Positions 1 to 7,351 of a DNA stretch of 51,930 bases are shown in pieces. How positions within the stretch are numbered: the stretch's first letter is position 1; every line of letters begins with the position of its first letter. This DNA is from DATJHM01 sp035493895 (GTDB lineage Bacteria > Chloroflexota > Ktedonobacteria > Ktedonobacterales > Ktedonobacteraceae). The notes below the pieces were generated by a model that worked only from the letters and a program-made list of their open reading frames with translations, did no database searches and had not been told where the DNA came from. Made by a program: the position numbers and the translations under genes. The stretch is taken from NCBI GenBank assembly GCA_035493895.1, contig DATJHM010000265.1:1-51930 (forward strand). The letters are read 5' to 3'.

Positions 1-1
1 C

Positions 2-148
2 GACGAATACCAGCCGGGTTTGTCCGTCCGGTTTATGGGTATCAACGAGAAGGCACTCATCTCCTATCTCGTGAGCGCCTACTATTCTGTCGCGATCCTT
101 GTGCCCGACGCGCTTGGCGTACTTGAGAATGTGGAAATCGGTCGCTGA
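2..148 (+). CDS. 3' end of an unknown protein (partial)
   Basis: An open frame runs in from the left edge and ends at a TGA at 146-148, giving the last 48 residues of a protein (DEYQPGLSVRFMG...LENVEIGR). The piece alternates hydrophobic and polar residues like a folded C-terminal domain. The pattern of a basic/hydrophobic strand followed by 'VAILVPDALGVLENV' vaguely recalls the C-terminal part of WYL-type regulators, but this is only an impression. A hairpin terminator lies about 150 bases downstream, which fits a gene ending here. Another frame also reads through part of this stretch, so even the coding call is uncertain. Confidence 0.35.
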   Translation, partial: DEYQPGLSVRFMGINEKALISYLVSAYYSVAILVPDALGVLENVEIGR

Positions 149-796
149 GGAAACCAATCTAAAGGATGCTGGCTCTCCGGACCATCTTGTACATTACAAA
201 ATTGTATGGCTCATGGCCACATTTGATACTGGTGGCGAAGTCGACTTCCATAAGGACATTCTCTCTTTTCTAAGCCCGAAGGATGGTCAACATTCCCCCC
301 TGAAAGTGGGAAATAGCCTGTTTTCATGACCTATTTTCCCACTTTTTGACTTCGCTAAATGCCCCCACTTCCACTTGAAATTGGGCAGTAAAACTAGCAT
401 TCTCAGACAAGCTTCGAGTACACTTTCTAACAGATAGAGAACCTTTTTGAGTAAAACAGTTTTCCAGGAGAAGAGATGGTTAAAAAATACTGTCGGGCCT
501 ATTATTTATAAGGATCTCCTTCCTTCACTATTTGAGGGCCTGCTCTCCGTTCCTTTACCCTATCTGGATAGAACGTATGCTCTTTGGGACCATACGATGA
601 GCGATCGCGTGCGCGTTGAACTGACACGTACTCTCTCGCCACAGCCATGCTCTGCAACCAACCCATCTCTTGCGGCCCGGGCGTAGTACACCTCAATGAC
701 CTGATACCAATCCTCCAGCCTCCTAATTACCAGAACAGGTTCTTTCCTTTAGCATATTGGAATATATTTCTGGCCTAGTACGAGGGGATCAATTGT
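149..796. other. Intergenic stretch between the left-edge gene and the free C* gene
   Basis: No convincing gene is present. Short open frames on both strands begin at weak codons without ribosome binding sites. The stretch holds a strong hairpin at 303-347 and a small inverted pair TGCCC/GGGCA near 360-388. A usable ribosome binding site (GAGGGGAT) lies just before the gene starting at 797. Otherwise I see nothing in it. Confidence 0.5.
303..347 (+). terminator. Rho-independent terminator-like hairpin
   Basis: AAAGTGGGAAATAG at 303-316 pairs with CTATTTTCCCACTTT at 331-345 (one bulged T), with a 14-base loop and a T-run to 347. It is well placed to end the transcript of the gene that stops at 148. 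Because the stem is nearly symmetrical and has A's on the other side, it could work in both directions. Confidence 0.65.
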
Positions 797-2173
797 ATGA
801 ATGAAATAGATACGCTAACACAGACTATGGATTTAAATAGATACCCTCTCTCTATGCAGCAAGCTCGCTTATGGGCACTACAAGGAACAAGTCAGGCATA
901 CTATACACAATGTACAATCTGCCTGGAGGGCGCTCTCAATATAGCAGCATTGCTGTACGCATTTCAACATATGGTCGAACGGCATGAGATTCTCAGGACA
1001 ACGCTACAGCGCCAGCCAGATAGGGAGCTTCCTGTGCAGGTGGTTTCCAGCCCTGTTGAGGTCTCCAGCCCACTTATTGATCTTATCCATGTTCCTGCAT
1101 CCAGTCAGGCAATACTTCTGAATATGTGCCTTGCCAGTTCGCAGCAAACGGCGAAAAATACAGATGCCCCTTCTCCTTTATTAGCTTATGTCATAAGAAT
1201 TTCTTCCGAAAAACATCTCATCCTGCTTTGCCTGCCAGCCTTTTTCGCCGATGGATATGCACTCATTGAGATGACTGCCGAACTGAGCCGGATCTACGCC
1301 TCCCGCATGAAAGGGATAGACCCGGCTAACGAGCCCATGCAATATGCAGATGTCTCCGACTGGCAAAATGAAGCGCTGACTTCAGAAGAGGGAATGACCC
1401 TACGCCAGTACTGGCGTCACATTGATCTTTCTCAACTTCCGGCTATACACCTGCTTTTTGAGCAGGAAGGCGCGGAAAAAGCCTCCTGTACAGAAGTTGA
1501 ACGTAAGAATATCTTTGCGCCATCTCTTATCGTACAGTCTGTTGAGGAACAGAGTGCGAATCAGGTCACGCTTCTGGCACAACACTATGCAGTCTCGCTC
1601 GATGCCCTGCTGCTCTCCTGCTGGGAAGTGTTACTCTGGCAGCTAAGTGGACAACGTAATTTGATCATTGGCCTTGCTTGTAACGGCCGCAATAAGGATG
1701 AATTCATGGATGCCCTGGGCCTCTATACACGTTTCGTTCCCGTTGAAACACACCTGCAAGAAAACCAGTCCTTTGAACAAGTTCTGGCGACAGTCCATAA
1801 AACGCTCCTGGAAACAACAAGGCGGCAAACATATTTCACCTGGGACTCTCCTCCCACCAATACCCCAACCACTCCTCTCGCCCCTCCACCCTTTTTCCCT
1901 TTCTGTTTTGAGTATGAACGCTGGCCCGCTCCATTTATAGCCGAAAATATCCTTTTTTCCCTCGATCAAAGAGCATGCTGTATAGAACCATTTTCTCTCA
2001 AATTAAATATTTTACTGGTGGCAACACACTTGCGTCTGGAACTCCACTATGATCCACAAAACATTTGCATGGCTTTTGCCCAGCGTGTAGTAACGCTCCT
2101 GAATACCCTTCTTGCGCAGGTGCTTGCACAACCACAAACGTTGCTGGGCCAACTTCCTCCACTTACTTTCTAG
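797..2173 (+). CDS. Free-standing degenerate NRPS condensation-like domain (C*)
   Basis: The 458 residues form one condensation-domain fold and nothing else. It opens with 'YPLSMQQARLW' (C1-like motif), continues with 'VERHEILRTTL' (C2-like), and has 'ACNGRNKDEFMDALGLYTRFVP' in the place of motif C5. The catalytic HHxxxDG is replaced by PAFFADG (residues 147-153): both histidines are gone while Asp-Gly remain. Peptide-bond catalysis is therefore unlikely. It is closest to the N-terminal domains of the three NRPSs in this window, sharing 'YTRFVP', 'FEYERWP' and 'CCIEPFSLKL'. The protein stops in the C-A linker where those continue into an adenylation domain, and no adenylation sequence follows in any frame. 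Start ATG has GAGGGGAT about 9 bases upstream. It may be a trans-acting docking or recruitment protein, or the remnant of a lost NRPS. The fold call is firm; the role is inference. Confidence 0.85.
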   Translation: MNEIDTLTQTMDLNRYPLSMQQARLWALQGTSQAYYTQCTICLEGALNIAALLYAFQHMVERHEILRTTLQRQPDRELPVQVVSSPVEVSSPLIDLIHVPASSQAILLNMCLASSQQTAKNTDAPSPLLAYVIRISSEKHLILLCLPAFFADGYALIEMTAELSRIYASRMKGIDPANEPMQYADVSDWQNEALTSEEGMTLRQYWRHIDLSQLPAIHLLFEQEGAEKASCTEVERKNIFAPSLIVQSVEEQSANQVTLLAQHYAVSLDALLLSCWEVLLWQLSGQRNLIIGLACNGRNKDEFMDALGLYTRFVPVETHLQENQSFEQVLATVHKTLLETTRRQTYFTWDSPPTNTPTTPLAPPPFFPFCFEYERWPAPFIAENILFSLDQRACCIEPFSLKLNILLVATHLRLELHYDPQNICMAFAQRVVTLLNTLLAQVLAQPQTLLGQLPPLTF

Positions 2174-2545
2174 CTGGGCGGCTTGCCGAAAATAAATTCT
2201 ACAGCAAGAACGACACAACATATCTTCTCCAAATATATCTTTCGCCGGGAGACGCGCTGCGGATCTCGTTTACCAGCTGCCCTCTCTTCCTCAATAGGAC
2301 AGCGGCAGAATTCAGTTTACTCGCTGAGTGAACTGAGTTTTATAACTTAGCCAGGCATAAATGAGTATCGGGCAATACAACAATAGATTGTACTATATGC
2401 GAGAATGATAGGATACATTGAAATATAAGTATATACTGAACAATACTACATTTAGTTAAATACAAAAAATTGCGAATGATCATTATTATAAATAATGAAG
2501 AAAGGCAAAATCACCATCAATAAGGTGAAACATATATCTTTAGGG

Positions 2546-2567
2546 GCTAATCGTTAAGCTAATCGTT
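2546..2567 (+). promoter_or_regulatory. Paired 10-base direct repeats upstream of a promoter
   Basis: GCTAATCGTT occurs twice, at 2546-2555 and 2558-2567, ending 8 bases before the -35 box at 2576. The 12-base spacing, about one helical turn, suits a dimeric activator or repressor. The binder is unknown. Confidence 0.4.
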
Positions 2568-2575
2568 TTTCCGGC

Positions 2576-2605
2576 TTGACAAAAGGAAAGAGATCATGTT
2601 ATAGT
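2576..2605 (+). promoter_or_regulatory. Sigma-70-type promoter
   Basis: TTGACA at 2576-2581 and TATAGT at 2600-2605 are separated by 18 bases. It would drive the small gene at 2715 or an RNA ending at the terminator near 3238. Confidence 0.5.
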
Positions 2606-2714
2606 TAACCTAAGCGGTGTTGCCTCCTTTATTTCTGTATACGCTATGTTAAGTATATTTAATATGCCTGACAAAAACTTAAGGCGTTACAGGCATATTA
2701 ATGAAGGATTTGCA

Positions 2715-3002
2715 ATGAGAATCACTGCACAAACTCGTATGATGTTCTCCCATCTTCAGCCAATCCTTGCAGGTTTGTTTGCGTTTTCCCTTACAAACCC
2801 ATCATCTCCACGCGACACGGCCATTTTTGTCATGGAAGACCTCTCACTATTTTTAAGCGCATTCTTTAGAGGGAAAAACTACTTTGTGCTATCTTGCAAA
2901 CTATTTGCGGGATTGCACCAATGGCTGAACAGGATTGCTGCGGAAGAACGACCAATGCAAGCAAAGGGGAGTAGTTCGCAAGTCCTAAACCCGAACCAGT
3001 AA
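2715..3002 (+). CDS. Small hypothetical protein (95 aa)
   Basis: The ATG at 2715 has AAGGA seven bases upstream and lies downstream of a good promoter (2576-2605). A terminator follows at 3206. An earlier in-frame ATG at 2646 lacks a ribosome binding site. The protein has a hydrophobic stretch near its start ('PILAGLFAFSL'), a second hydrophobic patch ('EDLSLFLSAFFRG') and a polar, Gln/Asn-rich tail. I recognise no family. It may be a real small protein or a chance frame in a non-coding RNA, and the flanking signals are what make it worth listing. Confidence 0.35.
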   Translation: MRITAQTRMMFSHLQPILAGLFAFSLTNPSSPRDTAIFVMEDLSLFLSAFFRGKNYFVLSCKLFAGLHQWLNRIAAEERPMQAKGSSSQVLNPNQ

Positions 3003-3205
3003 AATACACAACGAAAATATTTCAGCAACGGCCTTCGCTTTGAACGCCGTCATCGAATGTTCTTTTCAACTAGTCGCCTTCAGTTTGATGTTTAAGATAA
3101 ATTGAAAAAAGAAAACACTCAGGTCGAGAGATGGTCACGGGACAATTTGACACACAAGATGAACGTTTGTCCCTGGATTCTTTCCATTTTTCGGCTCAGA
3201 TCAAC

Positions 3206-3238
3206 AGGTAGCTTTTGGTTGTCAAAGGCTACCTTTTT
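3206..3238 (+). terminator. Rho-independent terminator
   Basis: AGGTAGC (3206-3212) pairs with GCTACCT (3228-3234). An inner TTTG/CAAA extension lengthens the stem, and a run of T's ends at 3238. It closes the transcription unit that begins at the promoter near 2576, or could act as a leader attenuator for the gene at 3420. Confidence 0.7.
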
Positions 3239-3245
3239 CTAGTTA

Positions 3246-3272
3246 TCTCAACATCAATTTTGTGAGTTGAGA
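3246..3272. promoter_or_regulatory. Inverted repeat upstream of the HTH/binding-protein gene
   Basis: TCTCAAC at 3246-3252 and GTTGAGA at 3266-3272 are perfect inverted copies with a 13-base gap. The site sits about 150 bases before the start at 3420 and might be an operator, possibly autoregulatory. No -10/-35 pair is clear around it. Confidence 0.3.
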
Positions 3273-3419
3273 ACAGGAATACGGAAGGCGAAGCTTATTC
3301 TTTTTCTATCGGTCGAGCCGGATGGAGAAGATGCACTTTCGCCTTCCTGTCCATGGCAACAAGTCTACCAACTTGCTGAGGGCCTGGTTTTAGTTTAACG
3401 TATAAGGAGAAGTGGGATT

Positions 3420-5567
3420 ATGAAAAAAGCAGCCCAGGCTACTCCTAATAAACAGTTAGTAATTGAGCGACAAAAACGTCAATGGTCTCAGAAAGAAGTA
3501 GCAGCTCTCCTTGGCACTACACGTATCAACGTGAGTCGCTGGGAGTGTGGGATCACTACTCCAAGCCCTTATTTTCGTCAAAAGCTCAGCCAGCTTTTTG
3601 GCAAGAACAACGAAGAGTTAGGCTTAACGCCCTGGAAGCCCATAGATGGAGATGATCTCACGCTTGAGCGCGAAGAAGGTATTCGGGAGAAGCCACCGAG
3701 ATACGTTGCGGTCACGGAAAATATCTCCCCTGGCAATGATCTCACACTTGAGCGCGAGGAAGATACTCAGGAGAAGCCACAGGGATATGTTGCAGTTGCA
3801 GAAGATACCTCCTCGCAAGGAATAGATCCGTCACCACCTCCTGGGGAGAGTCTCTTAGATACGATGCCCCCCATAACGTCTTCTCGGTCTCGATTTGCTC
3901 CACTATTTCGTAACCCCCCTACTTTGCATGTCAGGATTTTCCCATTGATCAGCATCCTTGCTCTGAGTGTGTCTCTTTTTTCTCTAATCTATGTCTCTTC
4001 AACACAGATGATACAGCATGGATTGAGGAACGTTACAGCAACCGCCCAGGCGCAAACGTTTGAGAAAGAGAAGGAGAAAGAGCAATACTATTTTCAAACG
4101 CTCGGCATAGGTATCAGTGATGGCAATGTTATTTTTGACACCTATGCGGGGCGTACCGATGTCACGTTAAAAAAACAAGCAGCATTGCAATTGCAAAGTG
4201 GTAACCTGAGTAGTGCAGTGAATCTCATGACACAAGCCGTGAGTACAGATGTGTTGGATGGGGAAATGCAAATTTATAATGAGAATCTGCATGTTTTACA
4301 AAGTGGAAGCCCTTATATCACTATTGTGCTTGGCTTAGCTATCGATAATAATGAGACGGATCTGATTCGTGCTCGTTCTATTATGCAAGCTGCATTCCTG
4401 GCTCAGCGCGAGGTGAACTCGAAGGGATTGCTCTTACAAGGATTGCGGCTGCGCATCCTTATTGATAATTCAGGGGCAAATAATGCGAATGTCGCAACTG
4501 CTGCTCAGTTTATTGCAAATCGGGTGAATGGTGGCAACCCTGACCACATCGTGGCGGTCGTCGGATGGCCATTTAGTTCACAAACAACGAATGCTCTCAG
4601 TATTATCGCAGGTGCACACCTTCCTATGGTTTCTCAGACGGCATCAAGTGTAGCCTTAAGTGGCATTGATCCCTATTTTTTTCGGGTCAATCCTACTGAT
4701 AGTCAGCAAGGAAGGGCATTAGGCATAGAAGCAGTGAAGCAATTGCGCGCAAAGAACATTCTGATCTTGTCCGATCCGACCGATCCTTACAGTGTTTCGC
4801 TCACCAATGCTTTTTATAATAGCGTTACGACGTCCAATGTTCAGGTGATTGACGATGCGCTTGCAAGTACCTTTGGTGAGAGCAAAACGACAGTGGAGGA
4901 TTATCAACGCAATGTTATTCCCACCATCCTCAAAGATCATGTCGATCTTATTTTTATGGCTGGTTTTGATGCTGATGCCATTCGCCTGGCTCATGCTATC
5001 GGCCTTACGCTTTCTCTTCATCCAACATGGAATAAATCGCTCGCAAATATCAAGATTTTGTCGGGAGATGCGGTTGCCACAAGCCTGGTGTTAGGTGTAG
5101 GAACGGGACCTGATGCCGCCCTCGCCAGAGCATTTCCACAAGAAATGCGACGTCTCATTTTTTCTTCTTTCTCTTCGCCGAGCGAGTGGACATTTGCACA
5201 TGTTCCGATCAAGCAACAACCAGTATTTTTCTCTGATTGGTTAAGCATGTATTACCATGTTGCTCATAGAGCGACAAGTGAGCTTTCAATGGATGATCAT
5301 GCCATACTGACGTATGATGCATTACAGGCAATTGTCAATGCTACCACGCTGGTACATGGCTCGTTAACGGGTGAGACGGTTCGCAAAGCGTTGGCTTCTT
5401 TTGGGCAAGGCTCCATTCCAGCGTTTCAAGGGGTGAGTGGGTGTATCTCTTTTGACCATCTAGGAGATGCTATCAATAAGCCTATTGCCCTTTTAGACAT
5501 TGAAGATATCAATGGCGGTAACAAAATTGTGCTCAAACAAGTTATTGGTACGTTGGAATGCATTTGA
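3420..5567 (+). CDS. XRE-type HTH / membrane anchor / type I periplasmic-binding-protein fusion
   Basis: Residues about 14-68 form a Cro/C1-type helix-turn-helix ('WSQKEVAALLGTTRINVSRWE'). A low-complexity linker with a 28-residue tandem duplication follows (79-134). There is one transmembrane segment (about 171-194, 'FPLISILALSVSLFSLIYVSS'). Next come a charged helix, a TPR-like stretch, and a large domain (about 295-690) resembling the branched-chain amino-acid type of substrate-binding protein ('YITIVLGLAIDNNETDLIRA', 'IVAVVGWPFSSQTTNALSI', 'DPYFFRVNPTDSQQGRALG'). The order predicts a cytoplasmic DNA-binding head and an external sensor, i.e. a one-protein transmembrane regulator. There is no secretion signal and no transporter genes are nearby. 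AAGGAG precedes the ATG by about ten bases. Its ligand and target genes are unknown; control of this cluster is inferred only from position. Confidence 0.8.
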   Translation: MKKAAQATPNKQLVIERQKRQWSQKEVAALLGTTRINVSRWECGITTPSPYFRQKLSQLFGKNNEELGLTPWKPIDGDDLTLEREEGIREKPPRYVAVTENISPGNDLTLEREEDTQEKPQGYVAVAEDTSSQGIDPSPPPGESLLDTMPPITSSRSRFAPLFRNPPTLHVRIFPLISILALSVSLFSLIYVSSTQMIQHGLRNVTATAQAQTFEKEKEKEQYYFQTLGIGISDGNVIFDTYAGRTDVTLKKQAALQLQSGNLSSAVNLMTQAVSTDVLDGEMQIYNENLHVLQSGSPYITIVLGLAIDNNETDLIRARSIMQAAFLAQREVNSKGLLLQGLRLRILIDNSGANNANVATAAQFIANRVNGGNPDHIVAVVGWPFSSQTTNALSIIAGAHLPMVSQTASSVALSGIDPYFFRVNPTDSQQGRALGIEAVKQLRAKNILILSDPTDPYSVSLTNAFYNSVTTSNVQVIDDALASTFGESKTTVEDYQRNVIPTILKDHVDLIFMAGFDADAIRLAHAIGLTLSLHPTWNKSLANIKILSGDAVATSLVLGVGTGPDAALARAFPQEMRRLIFSSFSSPSEWTFAHVPIKQQPVFFSDWLSMYYHVAHRATSELSMDDHAILTYDALQAIVNATTLVHGSLTGETVRKALASFGQGSIPAFQGVSGCISFDHLGDAINKPIALLDIEDINGGNKIVLKQVIGTLECI
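3654..3821 (+). repeat. 84-base in-frame tandem duplication in the linker of the HTH/binding-protein gene
   Basis: Two 28-codon units (3654-3737 and 3738-3821) encode 'DLTLEREEGIREKPPRYVAV...' and 'DLTLEREEDTQEKPQGYVAV...'. They diverge at several positions, so the duplication is not brand new. It lengthens the linker between the DNA-binding head and the membrane. Confidence 0.8.
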
Positions 5568-5962
5568 TAAAGGCTCCTCTGTAATGGTAGGGATCACGAC
5601 AGTGGCACTTTTAAACTAATCCATATCAGCAAAGAAAAAAGACTGCATGCATTTCTCGATCTCGATGTGACACGCTAAAAGAACAATACAATCTTTCAAG
5701 AGCTATCCATCAGAAACGAGAAGCGCATGCAACCTTCTCACCATAGCGCACCTGAGGATGCAGAACCCTCTCTACAGGGGATAGGAAGATGACCACCTGG
5801 GCTTTGAAAAGTGAACAAAGCAGCCTTGATACACCATCTTCAATTTGATACATCTATTTGATACCTTCTCCACTTCCATTGCCAAACACCACTCAGGCAT
5901 AATAAAGATGATCCTTTCATCTATTGATCTTCCAGAAATTGCAATGGAAAGATTCTGCAAAA
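5568..5962. other. Intergenic stretch before the PLP enzyme gene
   Basis: There is no credible gene or strong hairpin. GAGAAG/CTTCTC at 5718-5739 is too short to interpret. The first in-frame TTG of the next gene (5924) falls inside this stretch but is less convincing than the ATG at 5963. Confidence 0.4.
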
Positions 5963-7258
5963 ATGAAATCAAGGCATTATCTATTGACATGCCGGGTATG
6001 TAACAATTCGTTTGAAGATGATGGCTTCCTTCTGGAGTGCCCACATCATCAAGATGTGCCAGCACTCCTCGTCACCAAATATGAATGTAAATACATTGAG
6101 CCTTTAGAACATCATCAAGGTCTTTTTCGTTACCAGAAATGGCTACCAACTACTCATATTCTGTCCTATGCGGGAGGGACAGTTACCTATCAAAGCTTAC
6201 AGCTCAACCAGACTACAGGACTTCCACACCTCTGGATTGCATTTAATGGCTACTGGCCAGAAAGAAATGCACAACTTGAAACAACAACCTTTAAAGAACT
6301 CGAAGCATACACGGTGATTTCACGTCTTCTTGAGCATAAGCACCAGCAACAACCCATTCTTGTTGTTTCCTCAGCGGGGAACACGGCTGCCGCCTTTGCC
6401 TCTGTCTGCTCGAAGGTGCAAATGCCATGCCTCATCATTCTTCCAGAAAGCGGACTGGCTGCCATGCATTTTCCTCGCCCACTCGCTTCCTGTGTCAAAT
6501 TGATTTCGCTCAGCAATGCCAGCTATACCGACGCCATTGTCCTGGCCCAGCAGATTGCACAACACGAAGGGTTCTTTCCCGAGGGAGGCGTTAAAAACGT
6601 CGCGAGACGCGATGGGTTAGGCTCCGTGCTCCTTAATGCCGTTGAAACGATCGGTCGACTACCTGACTACTACTTTCAGGCTATTGGAAGTGGAGCCGGG
6701 GCGATTGCGGTTCATGATATGGCCGCCAGGTTGATTGAGGATGGAAGATTTGGGCAGGTCTTTCCGCGTTTGATGCTGAGCCAGAATACACCATTCGCAC
6801 CAATCTATCATGCATGGAAATCTCACCAACGTACACTGATTCCTGCCGAGAGAAATGAAGGGAAGGGACAAATTCAGCAGATGATCACCCCGGTGCTCTC
6901 GAATCAGCACCCTCCCTATGCACTCAGAGGGGGCGTTTTCGATGTCCTTACCGAGAGTCAGGGAGAAATGCTCGTCGCAGACAATCAGGAAACGCAAGAA
7001 GCCATGTCCCTCTTTGAGGAAACAGAAGGGATTGACATCCATCCGGCAGCGGGTGTTGCACTGGCAACACTGCTCAAAACAGCCCAAAGTGGTCGCATCG
7101 ATCCACGAGCAACCATTCTCCTCAACGTTACTGGGGGAGGGTGGAAGAGAAAGCATGCCGATCAACAACTCGTTCCGGCACAACCAACTCTGTGCTTACA
7201 AGATGCTGAAATCCTTTTAGAGGATATATCAACAAAGGTAATCGCAAGAATTTATTAG
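5963..7258 (+). CDS. PLP-dependent cysteate/threonine-synthase-like enzyme
   Basis: This is a fold-type II PLP enzyme of about 431 residues. It has an N-terminal 'CRVCNN...LLECPHH' cysteine pattern, the PLP lysine in 'TTTFKELEAY' (Lys111), the 'SSAGNTAAAFASV' loop that normally holds the cofactor and substrate phosphate, and 'LNVTGGGW' near the end. The overall layout matches cysteate synthases, which make cysteate from phosphoserine and sulfite, and their threonine-synthase relatives. In this setting it could make a non-protein amino acid for the NRPSs, by beta-replacement or elimination on a phosphorylated amino acid. No A domain in the window clearly calls for such a product, so the link is inference. 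The ATG at 5963 gives the family's usual N-terminus; the in-frame TTG at 5924 would add 13 atypical residues. Confidence 0.75.
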   Translation: MKSRHYLLTCRVCNNSFEDDGFLLECPHHQDVPALLVTKYECKYIEPLEHHQGLFRYQKWLPTTHILSYAGGTVTYQSLQLNQTTGLPHLWIAFNGYWPERNAQLETTTFKELEAYTVISRLLEHKHQQQPILVVSSAGNTAAAFASVCSKVQMPCLIILPESGLAAMHFPRPLASCVKLISLSNASYTDAIVLAQQIAQHEGFFPEGGVKNVARRDGLGSVLLNAVETIGRLPDYYFQAIGSGAGAIAVHDMAARLIEDGRFGQVFPRLMLSQNTPFAPIYHAWKSHQRTLIPAERNEGKGQIQQMITPVLSNQHPPYALRGGVFDVLTESQGEMLVADNQETQEAMSLFEETEGIDIHPAAGVALATLLKTAQSGRIDPRATILLNVTGGGWKRKHADQQLVPAQPTLCLQDAEILLEDISTKVIARIY

Positions 7259-7351
7259 GATGGTGATCTATACACAGCTTTGATGTCGCTTTTGTAACAC
7301 GTTGCTCTCATTACTCTGCTATGTATATTTTTTCATGAAAGAGAAATAACA

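Larger units (their letters stand above)
2174..2714. other. AT-rich intergenic stretch with a promoter near its right end
   Basis: The stretch is visibly AT-rich from about 2340 and contains no credible gene. The first 160 bases after the stop at 2173 show no adenylation-domain sequence, so the C* gene is not simply a frameshifted NRPS. The right end holds paired direct repeats (2546-2567) and a sigma-70-type promoter (2576-2605). Confidence 0.5.
3003..3419. other. Non-coding stretch with three hairpins before the HTH/binding-protein gene
   Basis: No gene is visible. There are three inverted repeats. GGGACAA/TTGTCCC is at 3139-3145 and 3167-3173. A terminator is at 3206-3238. TCTCAAC/GTTGAGA is at 3246-3252 and 3266-3272. 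The last lies in the likely promoter zone of the gene at 3420 and could be an operator. AAGGAG near 3404-3409 is the ribosome binding site of that gene. Confidence 0.5.

Noticed and set aside
447..686. 79-codon plus-strand frame with a TTG start
   Set aside because: No ribosome binding site, atypical composition, and it overlaps an equally long minus-strand frame. Treated as chance.
2174..2340. Frameshifted adenylation domain continuing the free C* gene
   Set aside because: I looked in all frames after the stop at 2173 for A-domain starting motifs and found none.
6659..7183. 174-codon minus-strand frame inside the PLP enzyme gene
   Set aside because: It lies wholly opposite a well-supported gene with conserved motifs. 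A shadow frame.
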